Shown: positions 17,292 through 27,409, counted from the stretch's first letter. The stretch is 64,000 nt of DNA from Thermoprotei archaeon (GCA_003649445.1 QMRV01000004.1:1-64000), one strand, 5' to 3'. Numbers and translations: made by a program. The notes: generated by a model not told the origin, from the sequence alone.

Positions 17292-19496
17292 TTAAGGCTT
17301 AATGAAGTCTTCGGGTTTTGGTATTTCTTTTGGAAGTCCCTTACGCTCTCTTATCTTCAGAATAAGGTCTGCTAGCATTGATTCAGGTACTGGAGCCCAC
17401 TTGTAGAACTGTGTAGACCAGAAAGCTCTTCCTGCTGTAGCGCTTCTAAGCTCATCTGCTAAATCAAATGTTTCTGATACTGGAATTTCTCCTTTTACAT
17501 GCATCAACATACCGCTTTTTTCTAAGCTCACTATTTTTCCTCGCTTGCGTGTAATTACGTTGAGTACTCCGCCTAAGTAGTTTTCAGGTACTTTTACTTC
17601 AATCTTGTAAATTGGCTCTAGTAGCGTTGGTTTAGCTGAAAGGAAGCCTGCAAATATTGCGTTCTTAGTAGCTGGCATTATCTGGGCAGGTCCTCTGTGT
17701 GCCGGATCTTCGTGTATTATAGCGTCATGAAGAATTACTTTTATTCCACGGACTGGTTCGTGGCATAGAGGCCCTTCAGCTAGAGCCCATCTAAAGCCCA
17801 TTATTATAGTGTCTCTAACTTCTCTTAGGTGCTGGACACCTTTTGTTAAGTCGACTAAAATGTTTAGATTATCGTCTATAGCCCATATTCCTCTAGCTTC
17901 GTCTGCGTCCCAACCTGCTTGTTCTCTTAGTATTTTAGCTCTTGTTCTCCAATCCTGGTCATCGTATACAATACCTTTCTGTAACAGCTCTAGTGTTTCT
18001 TCATTTAATGGCTCTACGCTTATATATAGTTTGTTGTGCTTGTTAGGTGACTTGCCCTCAAACGGTCCTGCTACTTTACGTATTGTCTCTCTGTATCTGA
18101 TTACAGGCGGCGATGTAACCACTTCTATTCCTGACCTCTGTTTCAAGTCCCATAGTGCGATTTCTAGGTGAAGTGTACCCATTCCGCTTAGTAGATACTC
18201 TCCGGTCTCCTCGTTAATGTAAACGTGCAATGTCGGGTCTTCAATAGCCATCTTTCTGAGTATTTCTACAAGTTTAGGTAAGTCGCTGCTGTTCTTAGGT
18301 TCTATAGCTATTGTAACTACGGGCTCGCTTATGTATCTGAGTCTTTCGAACGGCGCTGCCACGTCCTTATATTTAACATCAACTATTGTCTCTCCTGCTC
18401 TCGCTTTTTCTAGACCTAAGAGAGCTGCAATATTACCAGCAGTGATTTCATTTGCCACTTCTCTGACAGGACCCATGTAGAGACCTACTTGAAGTATTCT
18501 CTCTGTGGTCTTAGCTCCTATAAGGTATACTTCTTCGCCTGTATAAACGGTTCCTGAGAATACTCTACCTGTAGTAACTAATCCAGCATGAGGATCTGCT
18601 ACTACTTTAGTTGCACATATAACTGTTGGTCCATCGGGATCACACTCTAACATAGCTTTACCTATTTCCGAGTTAAGGTCTCCTTTCCATAGCTTGGGTA
18701 TTCTGTATTTCTGAGCTTCTGCAGGGTTAGGTATATGCTCGATAACCATGTCGAGCACGGCTACGTATAACGGAGCCTCCTTAGCTAGTTCTTCGTAATA
18801 TCCTCTCGTGTATGCGTCAATTATATTTGAGAACTTGAATCCGAGTTTCTTTGCTAAAGGTATGGTCAAACCCCATTTATGAAGCGCCGCACCAAAAGCT
18901 ACCTGTCCTTTAGCTGGGTCGACTTTCCACTTATCTCTGTACTCGGGTTCTGCATATAGGTCTATTAACATGTTGAACTCTTTTATAATCTGGACGAAGC
19001 GTTGCTGAATCTCGCTTGCAGATAATTTAAGTTCTCTTATGAGCCTGTCGACCTTGTTTATGAAAAGAAGTGGTCTAACTCTTTCTTCGAGAGCCTGTCT
19101 TACTACAGTTTCAGTCTGGGTCATTACTCCTTCTACAGCGTCGACAACTACTATTGCTCCGTCCATTGCTCTCAGAGATCTAGTTACGTGGCCTGTGAAG
19201 TCGACGTGGCCTGGTGTATCTATTAGGTTTATTACGTATCCTTTGCCTTCCCATTCATGGTATAGGCTTACGTTAGCTGCCTTTACAGTCATTTGTCTTA
19301 ACTGCTCTATTTCTACGTAGTCTAAGGCGAGAGCTTTTCCTGCAACTTTAGGTGAGATAAGGCCTGCTCCCATTAGCAAGCTGTCTGAGAGAGTTGTTTT
19401 TCCGTGGTCTACGTGGGCTAAGGTACCTATATTTCGTACTCTTTCAACGTCTCTCATTAACTTTAATACTTCCTCGGTCTGTTTGTATTTAGGCAT
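17292..19496 (-). CDS. fusA: Translation elongation factor EF-2
   Basis: A 734-residue GTPase with G1 AHVDHGKTT (27-35), G3 DTPGHVDF, G4 NKVD and the diphthamide-bearing histidine in [10 protein letters not shown] near residue 600. EF-2 drives ribosomal translocation. It has its own TATA-like element and an AAAGGTGAT ribosome binding site, and lies 120 nt downstream of the rpl14 end of the ribosomal cluster, away from its more usual S12-S7-EF partners. Confidence 0.99.
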   Translation of the reverse strand: MPKYKQTEEVLKLMRDVERVRNIGTLAHVDHGKTTLSDSLLMGAGLISPKVAGKALALDYVEIEQLRQMTVKAANVSLYHEWEGKGYVINLIDTPGHVDFTGHVTRSLRAMDGAIVVVDAVEGVMTQTETVVRQALEERVRPLLFINKVDRLIRELKLSASEIQQRFVQIIKEFNMLIDLYAEPEYRDKWKVDPAKGQVAFGAALHKWGLTIPLAKKLGFKFSNIIDAYTRGYYEELAKEAPLYVAVLDMVIEHIPNPAEAQKYRIPKLWKGDLNSEIGKAMLECDPDGPTVICATKVVADPHAGLVTTGRVFSGTVYTGEEVYLIGAKTTERILQVGLYMGPVREVANEITAGNIAALLGLEKARAGETIVDVKYKDVAAPFERLRYISEPVVTIAIEPKNSSDLPKLVEILRKMAIEDPTLHVYINEETGEYLLSGMGTLHLEIALWDLKQRSGIEVVTSPPVIRYRETIRKVAGPFEGKSPNKHNKLYISVEPLNEETLELLQKGIVYDDQDWRTRAKILREQAGWDADEARGIWAIDDNLNILVDLTKGVQHLREVRDTIIMGFRWALAEGPLCHEPVRGIKVILHDAIIHEDPAHRGPAQIMPATKNAIFAGFLSAKPTLLEPIYKIEVKVPENYLGGVLNVITRKRGKIVSLEKSGMLMHVKGEIPVSETFDLADELRSATAGRAFWSTQFYKWAPVPESMLADLILKIRERKGLPKEIPKPEDFIKP

Positions 19497-19528
19497 ACAA
19501 TCACCTTTACATTACTCCTTTGGTATCG

Positions 19529-19541
19529 CAATATAAATCTG
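19529..19541 (-). promoter_or_regulatory. TATA-like promoter of the EF-2 gene
   Basis: Read on the minus strand, AGATTTATATTGC lies about 35-45 bases before the EF-2 ATG, with AAAGGTGAT between it and the start. This is a plausible independent promoter between rpl14 and fusA. Confidence 0.45.
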
Positions 19542-19617
19542 TCTCCTAAATAAATTTACTCTCCAATAGAGGAATTTAATTATAGAAGAAGACGTACAAT
19601 TAATTTCTAAAAACGGC

Positions 19618-20043
19618 TTAGACTATCATTGTAGCCATTGAAGCTATTCTAGGCCAACGGTCTGCCGCTTCTTTTGCTACAGGTCCTCTTATTTCGCTTC
19701 CTTTAGGATCACCTTCGGGAGACACTATCACTATGGCGTTGTCTTCAAACGCTATCCATGTACCGTCAGGTCTTCTGTAAGGTCTTTTCTGTCTTATTAC
19801 TATACCCCTCATTATTTGCTTTCTGAGCTCAGGTCTACCCTCCCTAATAGACACTATAACCATGTCTCCTACTGCTGCTCCAGGTATTCTTCTCCAGACT
19901 GTTTTTGCTCTAATTACACCTATTATTTTTGCCAGCTGTGCTCCTGAATTATCGCTAACTTTTACTAAAGACCCTACGAATATTCCCGGGGTGATATGTA
20001 GCCTATACGATACTCCAGAGACTTTAGCTCCTCTCTTTGCCAT
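19618..20043 (-). CDS. rpl14: 50S ribosomal protein L14 (uL14)
   Basis: A 141-residue uL14 with the family signature [20 protein letters not shown] and the [22 protein letters not shown]-terminal part. It lies at the subunit interface and binds aIF6. It is the last ribosomal gene of this S10-type run; L24, which normally follows L14, is 14 kb away at 34119-34490. Confidence 0.98.
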   Translation of the reverse strand: MAKRGAKVSGVSYRLHITPGIFVGSLVKVSDNSGAQLAKIIGVIRAKTVWRRIPGAAVGDMVIVSIREGRPELRKQIMRGIVIRQKRPYRRPDGTWIAFEDNAIVIVSPEGDPKGSEIRGPVAKEAADRWPRIASMATMIV

Positions 20044-20110
20044 TAGCTCTCCCTCTTCTCAAAATGAAGAACTCCTCTTAAAATCTTTCGCCTGTATATC
20101 CTCACTACCG

Positions 20111-20443
20111 TCAGCTCTTCTTTTTGCCTAAAACTACAAACGAAACTGTTTTCGCTATAGGTCTGCATTCTCCAATAACTACTTTATCTCCAACCTCTAC
20201 TTCAACGCAAGGCGGTAAATGAGCATGTATTTTTCTTCTTCTGCGCTCGTATCTCTTGTATTTTGGAATATATACAAGGTACTCGTGAAGAATTACAGCA
20301 GTTTTATTCATCTTTTTCTTAATTAAAGTTCCCTCTAACAGAATTCCTCTAACAGATAGTGTACCGTGAAATGGGCAGTTTTTATCATTGCATGTTTTTT
20401 CAGGCTCCTCTATCCAACTTATACCTACACTTCTTTTAGCCAT
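20111..20443 (-). CDS. rps17: 30S ribosomal protein S17 (uS17)
   Basis: A 110-residue archaeal uS17 with an N-terminal CNDKNCPFHG extension, the OB-fold core GTLIKKKMNKTAVILHEY and the GDKVVIGECRPIAKTVSF signature. Its start overlaps the end of rpl29 by one base, so no gene for the RNase P protein Rnp1 or aIF1 is present between L29 and S17. Confidence 0.98.
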   Translation of the reverse strand: MAKRSVGISWIEEPEKTCNDKNCPFHGTLSVRGILLEGTLIKKKMNKTAVILHEYLVYIPKYKRYERRRRKIHAHLPPCVEVEVGDKVVIGECRPIAKTVSFVVLGKKKS

Positions 20444-20661
20444 TACTTACCACCCCTTTCTCTCTTCAATTCTTCCTCCCTCTCTATTGTAAGGACCCTA
20501 GCTATATTTTTTCTCAAGATTCTTATTCTAGCCGGATTATCTAGCACTCCTCTGCTTTCCTGCATAGCTCTTAGCCTCATTAACTCAGTTTTAAGCTCTA
20601 TTAGTAGCTTACGTCGTTCTTCAGGAGTCATTTTTCTTATATCATCAGGCTTTAGCGCCAT
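20443..20661 (-). CDS. rpl29: 50S ribosomal protein L29 (uL29)
   Basis: A 72-residue two-helix protein, MALKPDDIRKMTPEERRKLL then ELMRLRAMQESRGV and NPARIRILRKNIARVLTI. It lines the exit tunnel rim. The ATG at 20661 follows GGTGAG and is preferred over a GTG three codons upstream. It lies between rps3 and rps17. Confidence 0.97.
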   Translation of the reverse strand: MALKPDDIRKMTPEERRKLLIELKTELMRLRAMQESRGVLDNPARIRILRKNIARVLTIEREEELKRERGGK

Positions 20662-20666
20662 ATATC

Positions 20667-21302
20667 TCACCTAGCTGCTACTTGTTCAGGAGTCTTTATT
20701 TTAATATCTTCTGGAGTCTCTACAGGAGGCATTATCCTTACTTCAATTCCATACATTCCGGGTTTTAAAAGGACTTCTACTATAGCTTCATCTACGTAAA
20801 CATCTTTTAACTGTCCGACTTTATATATCACTCCAGCAGTATACTTCTCGTATCTGGCTCTTTCAGATGTAAGCTTACCGCTAATAACTATTTCTGCTCC
20901 TCTAGCCCCAGCCTCCATAATTCTTCTTAAGGCGATAAATGCGGCTCGCCTAAACTTTACTCCTCGCGCTAATGCATTAGCTATGTGATATGCCACTATT
21001 TTTGCATTGAGATAGGGGTTCGGTATTTCCATGACCTCTATTTGAGGATTATCTAGTCCGAATTTTGTTTGAAGTATTCTAGCCAGTTGCTTAATGTTTG
21101 CTCCGCGTCTACCAATTACCATAAATGGTCTCTCTGCATAAATTATAACTCTTGTACCCAAGGGTGTACGCATTAAGTCTACTTTAACATATCCAGCTCT
21201 ACAGAGAACTCTTCTCAAATACTCGTTAATTTCCATTCTGCGTAAACCGCGTATAATAAATCTCTTCTCGACATCAACCTTTTTCTCCAAACCAAAGCTC
21301 AT
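20667..21302 (-). CDS. rps3: 30S ribosomal protein S3 (uS3)
   Basis: A 211-residue uS3. It has the N-terminal KH domain (GTRVIIYAERPFMVIGRRGANI) and the C-terminal domain with RRAAFIALRRIMEAGARGAEIVISGKL. It forms part of the mRNA entry site. It follows rpl22 by 5 nt and precedes rpl29. Confidence 0.98.
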   Translation of the reverse strand: MSFGLEKKVDVEKRFIIRGLRRMEINEYLRRVLCRAGYVKVDLMRTPLGTRVIIYAERPFMVIGRRGANIKQLARILQTKFGLDNPQIEVMEIPNPYLNAKIVAYHIANALARGVKFRRAAFIALRRIMEAGARGAEIVISGKLTSERARYEKYTAGVIYKVGQLKDVYVDEAIVEVLLKPGMYGIEVRIMPPVETPEDIKIKTPEQVAAR

Positions 21303-21307
21303 ACTAC

Positions 21308-21769
21308 CTACCTCTCTTCAAGAGCTATTTCTACATGAACTAACTGCTGGAAATAGGGTGTTGCTCTACCAAACGCTCTCGGAATATATTTTCTAATTTT
21401 AATACTTTTGTGAGCAGCTGCATGAACTACGTAGAGATTCGATGTGTCTAGACCTTTATAGGCAGCATTTGCTTCAGCATTCTTAAGTACTTCGAGTATC
21501 GCTTTAGCTGCCTTAACGGGCCATCGAACAGCAGGCCATTTATCTACAGCTTTATGATGCGGCACCTTCTTTTTGTATGTTCTGAACGGTATTGCTTGCT
21601 TCATTTTAATTACGTCTACAAGTATCTTCTTAGCTTCCTCCAATTTTCGGTTTCTTATGAAATGACATATTTCTACTGCGTGCTTATATGATATTCTTAA
21701 GTCTCTACCAGCTGCGATTGCAGTTCTCACGGGATCCAAGTCCTGTCGTGAAAAGTGCCATCTCGTCAT
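21308..21769 (-). CDS. rpl22: 50S ribosomal protein L22 (uL22)
   Basis: A 153-residue uL22 starting MTRWHFSRQDLDPVRTAIA, with RFGRATPYFQ-like C-terminus (RAFGRATPYFQQLVHVEIALEE). It reaches into the peptide exit tunnel. In most archaea rps19 precedes it directly; here an oppositely oriented ubiA gene lies between them, so rpl22 needs its own promoter. Confidence 0.98.
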   Translation of the reverse strand: MTRWHFSRQDLDPVRTAIAAGRDLRISYKHAVEICHFIRNRKLEEAKKILVDVIKMKQAIPFRTYKKKVPHHKAVDKWPAVRWPVKAAKAILEVLKNAEANAAYKGLDTSNLYVVHAAAHKSIKIRKYIPRAFGRATPYFQQLVHVEIALEER

Positions 21770-21794
21770 AATATACGGGAGAAAAAAATAATGG

Positions 21795-21810
21795 TAAATT
21801 TAAATTTTTC
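21795..21810 (+). promoter_or_regulatory. TATA-like promoter of the UbiA gene
   Basis: TAAATTTAAATTTTTC lies in the divergent gap between rpl22 and ubiA, about 40 bases before the ubiA ATG, which has a strong GGGAGGGG ribosome binding site. The near-palindromic A/T core could also serve rpl22 on the other strand. Confidence 0.45.
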
Positions 21811-21845
21811 TATCTCTAGTTAGCTAATACCGGGAGGGGACCCTA

Positions 21846-22706
21846 ATGTCTCTTAAAGCATATGTTAAGTTAACCCGTCTGGACCACGGCGTACTAAGCG
21901 TTATTGGGGTTCTCGCAGGACTCCTAACAAATTGTTCAAGCAATGTATCGGTACTAAAGATCACTATCGCAGTAGTAGTTCCTCTCTTCATTGAAATGGG
22001 GCTTTTTGCGTTAAATGACTATTTTAACATCGAAGAAGACAAAATAAATGCACCCGACAGGCCTCTTGTTCGAGGAGATATCTCGCCAAAAGCTGCACTT
22101 ACTCTAGGAATAGCTGCTTTGCTTATAGGCTACACAGCAGCTCTATTAGCTATATTAGAAGGCAGAATGCTTTCTATAGTTTTGATAACATTGATCATCA
22201 TAATAGGAGTACTGTACGACGCAAGAATAAAGACTCTAGGGCTTATCGGCAACCTGATAGTATCATTCTCTACAGCGTCCACGTTTATTTATGGAGCATT
22301 ATTAGCCAAAAGTATTGTGGACATAAATATGGCTACTTGGATAATCTTCATTACGGCATTCCTATCGTGCCTTGGAAGAGAGATACTTAAAGGCGTTAGA
22401 GACTACTTGGGAGACAAAAAAGCTGGAGTATTAACTCTTGCAGTAAAGTATGGCACTCAACGAGCAGTGGCAATATCGAGTATTTTGATAGTATCCGCAA
22501 TAGTAGCCGCGTTATCAAATATCATTTATGTGAAAAAACCAGCAGTTTATACAGTTTTATTAATTCCTGCAGTAATGCTTTTCGCTGTAGCAATAGCGAT
22601 ATCCTTCAAAAATCCAGATGATGTCAAGCTCGCAGAAAAAGCCAGAAAATATACACTATATGCTATGGGTTTAGGGCTAATAGCCTTTTTAGCAGGAATG
22701 ATCTAA
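21846..22706 (+). CDS. UbiA prenyltransferase, probable digeranylgeranylglyceryl phosphate synthase
   Basis: A 286-residue membrane protein with about eight to nine hydrophobic helices. It has the two Asp-rich prenyl-diphosphate motifs, NDYFNIEEDKIN at 57-68 and RDYLGDKKAG near 177. The closest match in pattern is geranylgeranylglycerol-phosphate geranylgeranyltransferase, the second ether-bond step of archaeal lipid synthesis. Other UbiA members (heme, quinone) share the motifs, so substrate is inferred. It is inserted in reverse orientation between rps19 and rpl22. Confidence 0.87.
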   Translation: MSLKAYVKLTRLDHGVLSVIGVLAGLLTNCSSNVSVLKITIAVVVPLFIEMGLFALNDYFNIEEDKINAPDRPLVRGDISPKAALTLGIAALLIGYTAALLAILEGRMLSIVLITLIIIIGVLYDARIKTLGLIGNLIVSFSTASTFIYGALLAKSIVDINMATWIIFITAFLSCLGREILKGVRDYLGDKKAGVLTLAVKYGTQRAVAISSILIVSAIVAALSNIIYVKKPAVYTVLLIPAVMLFAVAIAISFKNPDDVKLAEKARKYTLYAMGLGLIAFLAGMI

Positions 22707-22744
22707 ATTAATTTGGGTAAATATCTTAGAAAGTATAGAGAACT

Positions 22745-23152
22745 TCACTTAAGTGGAACATACATGCTTGACCTTGTTGCTTTAAGTCCAGGCTCTCCGT
22801 GTTCTACTTTCTTTGTTGTTAAAGCGAATTCTCCAAGGTAATGGCCGATCATCTCAGGCGTTATTGTGACAGGGACAAATTCTTTTCCATTATACACTCC
22901 TATAGTGACACCTACCATTTCCGGCAATATGATCATATCCCTTTCGTGTGTTTTTATGAATACTTTCTTCCCTTCTTTCATTAGCTTCTTTGCCTTTCTT
23001 ATTTTTTCGAGCAATCTTCGCTTTTCGTAAGACAACCCTCGCAGTAAGCTTCTGCGCTGCCTTGCTGGGAGCAGTTTAATGAATTCATCCATTGGCATTT
23101 TTAATAGTTCTTCGAAGGTATATCCCCTGTATCTAAATTCCTTATAGCTCAT
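22745..23152 (-). CDS. rps19: 30S ribosomal protein S19 (uS19)
   Basis: A 135-residue archaeal uS19 with an N-terminal [19 protein letters not shown] segment, the [26 protein letters not shown] core and [10 protein letters not shown] signature near the end. It lies in the 30S head. It follows rpl2 and ends 38 nt from the convergent ubiA gene. Confidence 0.98.
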   Translation of the reverse strand: MSYKEFRYRGYTFEELLKMPMDEFIKLLPARQRRSLLRGLSYEKRRLLEKIRKAKKLMKEGKKVFIKTHERDMIILPEMVGVTIGVYNGKEFVPVTITPEMIGHYLGEFALTTKKVEHGEPGLKATRSSMYVPLK

Positions 23153-23225
23153 AGTCTTTCTCCCTATTACACTCTATGTTATAAATCTTACTCATTTTAA
23201 CCAAGCGATACTACGTAACAGCATG

Positions 23226-23948
23226 CTAGCCTTTTCTTCTGCCTGTTCTTCTTGGTGCTATGTGACCCACTTTCTGACCTGGAGGCGCTGTACGCGGTAC
23301 AGGTGTACCTCCTTTGGGGTGTGCTCCTCCGCCGTGTGGATGCGCGTAAGCACCCATGGCTTTTCCTCTAACTGTTGGATACTTCCATGCCTTAGATCTA
23401 GATAAGTGGTACTTTTTGCCAGCCTTGAGGAATGGTTTTTCTACGCGTCCTCCTCCGGCGACCACACCTATTGTGGCTCTGCACCTAATGTTTATTTCCT
23501 TAGTTTTTCCCGAAGGTAACTGTACAAGTGCTTTACTTCCGCTTTTTGCGAGAAGAATAGCATATGTTCCGCTAGACCTAGCTATTTTTCCTCCGTCTCC
23601 AGGCTTAAGCTCTACGTTACATATCTTAGTACCTTCAGGTATTGAATACAGAGGAAGTATGTTTCCATTTCTAGGCGCGGCGTTCTCACCATACTCGATT
23701 ATTTGACCTACATAGAGGCCTTCAACAGCTACAGTAAGCATTTCTGTTTTATCTTCGAAAACTATTTTTACCAATGGTGCCCCTCTGCCGGGGTCATGAA
23801 GTAGCTCAACTACCTTACCTTTAAGCCCTCTTTTTATCTCCTCTTCATTAAATACCCTATATTTGGCTGGTCCTACTTTCTTCCATCTAGGAGACCTAAA
23901 TACAGACCCTCCGCGCCCTCTCCTTTGTACTATTAGTCGTTTACCCAT
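23226..23948 (-). CDS. rpl2: 50S ribosomal protein L2 (uL2)
   Basis: A 240-residue uL2 with GRGAPLVKIVF near the N-terminus and the peptidyl-transferase-proximal YPTVRGKAMGAYAHPHGGG loop, close to the family's VRGVAMNPVDHPHGGG. It is essential for subunit association and peptide bond formation. It follows rpl23 by 11 nt. Confidence 0.98.
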   Translation of the reverse strand: MGKRLIVQRRGRGGSVFRSPRWKKVGPAKYRVFNEEEIKRGLKGKVVELLHDPGRGAPLVKIVFEDKTEMLTVAVEGLYVGQIIEYGENAAPRNGNILPLYSIPEGTKICNVELKPGDGGKIARSSGTYAILLAKSGSKALVQLPSGKTKEINIRCRATIGVVAGGGRVEKPFLKAGKKYHLSRSKAWKYPTVRGKAMGAYAHPHGGGAHPKGGTPVPRTAPPGQKVGHIAPRRTGRRKG

Positions 23949-23959
23949 TTTTCACCACC

Positions 23960-24226
23960 TTACAGTAATCCTAATCTAGATGCTACTTCCTCAGCCTTAT
24001 ACTCAGGAGCTAGCTTTACATAAGCTTTTTTCTCGCCTTCAGGCGTTATAAGTGTATTGACTTTAACTACCTTTACTCCAAATAGCTTCTCTACTGTCTC
24101 TCTTATTTGATGCTTAGTAGCTTTGCGATGAACAATAAATACTAAAGTATTCTCTTTTTCAATTTTAGTCAAAGCTTTTTCAGTCATTAGCGGCCTTATA
24201 ATTATAGAGTAATAATCAATACCCAT
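23960..24226 (-). CDS. rpl23: 50S ribosomal protein L23 (uL23)
   Basis: An 88-residue uL23, [19 protein letters not shown] then [24 protein letters not shown], the typical exit-tunnel docking protein for SRP and chaperones. The ATG at 24226 is chosen over a longer frame because family members start just before the IIRPLMTEK motif. Confidence 0.97.
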   Translation of the reverse strand: MGIDYYSIIIRPLMTEKALTKIEKENTLVFIVHRKATKHQIRETVEKLFGVKVVKVNTLITPEGEKKAYVKLAPEYKAEEVASRLGLL

Positions 24227-24236
24227 AATTATCCCC

Positions 24237-25034
24237 CTACATAGTTTCAAACACTAGCTGCATAATTCTGTCTTCATATTTCTTCTCGAGAATTTTAAGA
24301 GCAGATTTTGTCCATAATGTAAGTCTACCGGGATGCCCGCCGGGAGCAAGATGCATTGTGCTTAGCTGGTCTACTGTGACTACGTCTACACCTGGAAGAT
24401 TTCTCGCAGCTTTAATTATAGGTGCTGGAGACGGTATTACTATGAGCACGCTTTTCGGCTTCTTATAACGCCGCCCTCTCATTTTACCTTTACCTGCTCT
24501 TACTTTTCGGCCTTTTTTAGCTCTTTCAACATCTTCCCACAAGCCTAGCTTCATGAAAAGTTCTCTGACTTCTCTTGTTTTCTCTAATTTAAGTATGTCG
24601 TCTACAACTATAAGTGGAATATGAGGCACTTTATCTACTACATGGCCTCTTTTTGCAACAATATCCTTATTTGCTGTAGCTGCAATAGCTGAGAGTATAG
24701 CCAGTTGTCTTTCCTTTTTGTTTACTTCTTCATGAATTACTTTTTCAACTACTGGTGGGTGAGCTCTTCTTCCTTTAACGGTCATTGGTGCAAATGCTGC
24801 TCTCGAAGACCCCTTAATTCTCGGTACACGAGCTACTCCGTAGCCTACTCCCCAGCTTTCTGCTGTTGTTCTTTTACCTGCCATAGGGTCTCTTCCCTGC
24901 GGCTGTACTCTAGCAGTAAAAGCTGACAAAAAGTCTCTTCTTATGACATCTATTCTCAGTGGAATATCGAAGATCTTAGGTCTTTCTATTTCCTCTACAA
25001 CTTTTCCTTCAAGGTCATATACTGGGATCTTCAC
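24237..25034 (-). CDS. rpl4: 50S ribosomal protein L4 (uL4/L1e)
   Basis: A 265-residue archaeal uL4 starting [19 protein letters not shown], with the tunnel-lining extended loop ([24 protein letters not shown] region near 48-65) and [19 protein letters not shown]. It is encoded between rpl3 and rpl23 and overlaps rpl3 by 4 nt. Confidence 0.98.
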   Translation of the reverse strand: MKIPVYDLEGKVVEEIERPKIFDIPLRIDVIRRDFLSAFTARVQPQGRDPMAGKRTTAESWGVGYGVARVPRIKGSSRAAFAPMTVKGRRAHPPVVEKVIHEEVNKKERQLAILSAIAATANKDIVAKRGHVVDKVPHIPLIVVDDILKLEKTREVRELFMKLGLWEDVERAKKGRKVRAGKGKMRGRRYKKPKSVLIVIPSPAPIIKAARNLPGVDVVTVDQLSTMHLAPGGHPGRLTLWTKSALKILEKKYEDRIMQLVFETM

Positions 25035-26119
25035 TTAACCTCACCTTTTATAACAGCATTATGAACATACACTATTTTAGGTGCCTCCTTTACCGGAGGC
25101 GGAACTACAGGTCTTATTGGGTATCTAAGCTTTATTAGTCTCTTTACAGGTCCTGGTACAGATCCTTCCATTAATATGAAATCGTTTCGTATAACACCAT
25201 AGTGTTTAAGACCTCCTTTTGGCACAACATTGAACTCCTCTATTTTCTCTTTGGGAACGATCTTAAGTATGCGTTTGTTATACTCTGTTCTCTGGTGGAA
25301 GCCCATTTGTCCGGCTCTCGGTATCATGAACATTACTCCTGGTTTTTGAGGACCTATGCTTCCTGTACGTCTGTGTCCCTTTCTATGTTTGTGCCACCGC
25401 GGCAGTATTTTTACTCCAAATCGCTTGACTACACCTTGTGTACCTTTACCTTTCGTTATGGCTATAACATCTACAAGCTGTCCCTCCTTGAAAACTTCGG
25501 TTACTCTGAGCTCTTTTCCGAGTTTTGAGAGAGCGTATTCTAATGCTTTCTGCGGATCCCCTCCTATGGCTATTTCAAAAACTTCAGGCTTCTTTTTCCC
25601 TATAGTAGTTAACCTTGGCTGAGTACACACAACTAGCCGGACGCTGCTTATTTTTTCTTTAACACTCCCTATTTTCTTGAGCTGTTTTTCGAAACGCTCT
25701 TCTGCTTTCTTTTTCTGTTCGCCATCTTCGCTAGTTTTCTTATCTTTAAGAGAATAGAATACAGCTGCTTTTGTTACGGTAAATTTGCGCTTAATGTCCT
25801 CTGGAAGCTCTTTTGCCCAGACCTCTCCCAGACACTTGTATCCGTAGGGAGTCTTCTCATAAACTCTTATAGCACAAACTATGAGCGGAGGGCATTCGAT
25901 TATAGTAGCGGCTTTAGCCACTTCTTTTCCATAGAAAGGATGATTAGGGTTGTTCTCGATGTATATTAAGTGGGTCATGCCTGCCTTATATCCTGCAAAT
26001 GCGAGAGGTACTGTTTGATCTACTTTAGGCCAGCGTCTGATTCTGGCAACTATACTTTTGGCCCTTACTCTTGGATAAACTCCCATTGATCCTCTGCGAG
26101 GCCTATGATCTTTAACCAT
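25031..26119 (-). CDS. rpl3: 50S ribosomal protein L3 (uL3)
   Basis: A 362-residue archaeal uL3, beginning [17 protein letters not shown], with [24 protein letters not shown] and the tryptophan-finger region [21 protein letters not shown], which reaches the peptidyl transferase centre. It begins the S10-type run and follows the SPOUT methyltransferase gene. Confidence 0.98.
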   Translation of the reverse strand: MVKDHRPRRGSMGVYPRVRAKSIVARIRRWPKVDQTVPLAFAGYKAGMTHLIYIENNPNHPFYGKEVAKAATIIECPPLIVCAIRVYEKTPYGYKCLGEVWAKELPEDIKRKFTVTKAAVFYSLKDKKTSEDGEQKKKAEERFEKQLKKIGSVKEKISSVRLVVCTQPRLTTIGKKKPEVFEIAIGGDPQKALEYALSKLGKELRVTEVFKEGQLVDVIAITKGKGTQGVVKRFGVKILPRWHKHRKGHRRTGSIGPQKPGVMFMIPRAGQMGFHQRTEYNKRILKIVPKEKIEEFNVVPKGGLKHYGVIRNDFILMEGSVPGPVKRLIKLRYPIRPVVPPPVKEAPKIVYVHNAVIKGEVK

Positions 26120-26176
26120 TTTGATCCCCCAGAGCTGAAGTGAGAGTAGGAAAGGACGGTAATAAATATTTTGCCT

Positions 26177-27016
26177 TTAAATAGCGTTGAGTATCGATAA
26201 TACTATCAACACAGCCTCTTCAGTTCTCACAGTTTTTGTACCTTGGTAAGGTACAAAATTTACAATTAAATCACAAACACTTTCTGGATCTACTCCCTCT
26301 TCCTTTAGTATCTCACATATACCTTTATGAGGCCCGCCAAAAATAATTAGAACTTTTCTGGTGCGGCTAAACAGTTTTGTTTTTAGGTCTTCTTCCACCT
26401 CTCCTATCATAACTCCGTAGCGAGAAGTCCCTAAAACAAAGTCAGCATTGCTTATCTTAATTGCATTAAGTAGAGACTCCGCCTTAATTACATCATAACC
26501 CCAATAGACAGGAACTTCCTCTTTTGAAAGTATACGACAACAGTCAACGTCTACGGTAACTCTTGAAAAAAGAGGCCTAGCAGGGCTACAAGTAATCGGC
26601 TTATCTAAACCAATGTAGACAGTAGACTTATTTTTCACAGGATCGTTTTCGATAACTACACCTTCTCTATACTCGTGTCCTTTAACAATAATTCTTTCAG
26701 ACTTTAACGGGTGATGAGGAGTGCGGAGAGGTGGCAATACTCCTGCATACTTCAACTGCTTTATTCTAGGAAATAAATACTTTCTTAAATATTGGGGACA
26801 TTCCATATACTTTAGTATACTGTAAATAATTTCTTGGTAATAGCTGGCTTTTTCACCTTCTTTATAAACATAAATTTCATCTACCCTAAAAATGGCAGCT
26901 GCTCTCCCTACTATTCCTACTTTAGTTGTTTGTTCTCTTAGATCTCTGCATTCACTAATTAAAGAAGATGGAATAGCAATTGCCCACTCGACTTTACGTT
27001 TAGGAGGATGCTGCAT
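26177..27016 (-). CDS. SPOUT-class RNA methyltransferase (COG2106)
   Basis: A 279-residue protein of the COG2106/SPOUT1 family. It has an N-terminal VEWAIAIPSSLISECRDLREQT, the PQYLRKYLFPRIKQLKYAGVLPPLRTPHH region and a C-terminal knotted SAM-binding part with VLIIFGGPHKGICEIL and VNFVPYQGTKTVRTEEAV. Family members are predicted rRNA or tRNA methyltransferases. In archaea the gene commonly lies just upstream of rpl3, as here, which supports a ribosomal role. Confidence 0.88.
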   Translation of the reverse strand: MQHPPKRKVEWAIAIPSSLISECRDLREQTTKVGIVGRAAAIFRVDEIYVYKEGEKASYYQEIIYSILKYMECPQYLRKYLFPRIKQLKYAGVLPPLRTPHHPLKSERIIVKGHEYREGVVIENDPVKNKSTVYIGLDKPITCSPARPLFSRVTVDVDCCRILSKEEVPVYWGYDVIKAESLLNAIKISNADFVLGTSRYGVMIGEVEEDLKTKLFSRTRKVLIIFGGPHKGICEILKEEGVDPESVCDLIVNFVPYQGTKTVRTEEAVLIVLSILNAI

Positions 27017-27036
27017 TGCTAGTTATTTTATACTAT

Positions 27037-27156
27037 TTATTTCTTTTTCTTCTTTTTCTTTTCTTTTTCTTTACTCTTCCCCTTCTTTCTTGACTCCTCT
27101 TTACCCTCCGATTTTTCTACATCAAAGAATATTGATGTCCTCTGTCTTCCGCCCAT
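27037..27156 (-). CDS. Small lysine-rich protein of unknown function
   Basis: A 39-residue frame starting MGGRQRTSIFFDVEKSEGKEE and ending in a run of seven lysines. It sits between the wHTH gene and the SPOUT methyltransferase on the same strand with short gaps. The MGG start and Lys-rich tail recall the N-terminal part of archaeal ribosomal protein S25e, but the winged-helix body of S25e is missing. It may be a real small RNA-binding protein, a decayed gene or a chance frame. Confidence 0.4.
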   Translation of the reverse strand: MGGRQRTSIFFDVEKSEGKEESRKKGKSKEKEKKKKKKK

Positions 27157-27196
27157 ATTCTCGTTTCTTAGTTAATCTAGTCCTTAATTAACTTTC

Positions 27197-27409
27197 TTAT
27201 TCCTTTATCCTCCAGTAAGCTACTTTTCCACGCTTAATTTCCTCAATTAACCCTTCTTTTTCGAGTATTCTTAATACATAGAATACTTGTGAATGGGTTA
27301 AGCCTGATCTTTTAACTATTTCCGATGTTGGTAATTCTTTTTCGCTTTTAATTAGCTCGTAAATCGTTTTTTTCCTTTCTTTTACTGCTTCTGTAGTTCT
27401 GCGAGGCAT
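27197..27409 (-). CDS. Small winged-helix DNA-binding protein
   Basis: A 70-residue protein, MPRRTTEAVKERKKTIYELI followed by the recognition helix segment LPTSEIVKRSGLTHSQVFYVLRIL and a wing, GLIEEIKRGKVAYWRI. This is a complete MarR/IclR-type winged helix with no effector domain. It lies downstream of secY on the same strand, so it could regulate this cluster, but no target is known. The ATG at 27409 is preferred over a GTG four codons upstream. Confidence 0.72.
   Translation of the reverse strand: MPRRTTEAVKERKKTIYELIKSEKELPTSEIVKRSGLTHSQVFYVLRILEKEGLIEEIKRGKVAYWRIKE

Noticed and set aside
27037..27156. Calling the 39-residue lysine-rich protein ribosomal protein S25e.
   Set aside because: Only the MGG start and Lys richness agree; the winged-helix body that defines S25e is absent.
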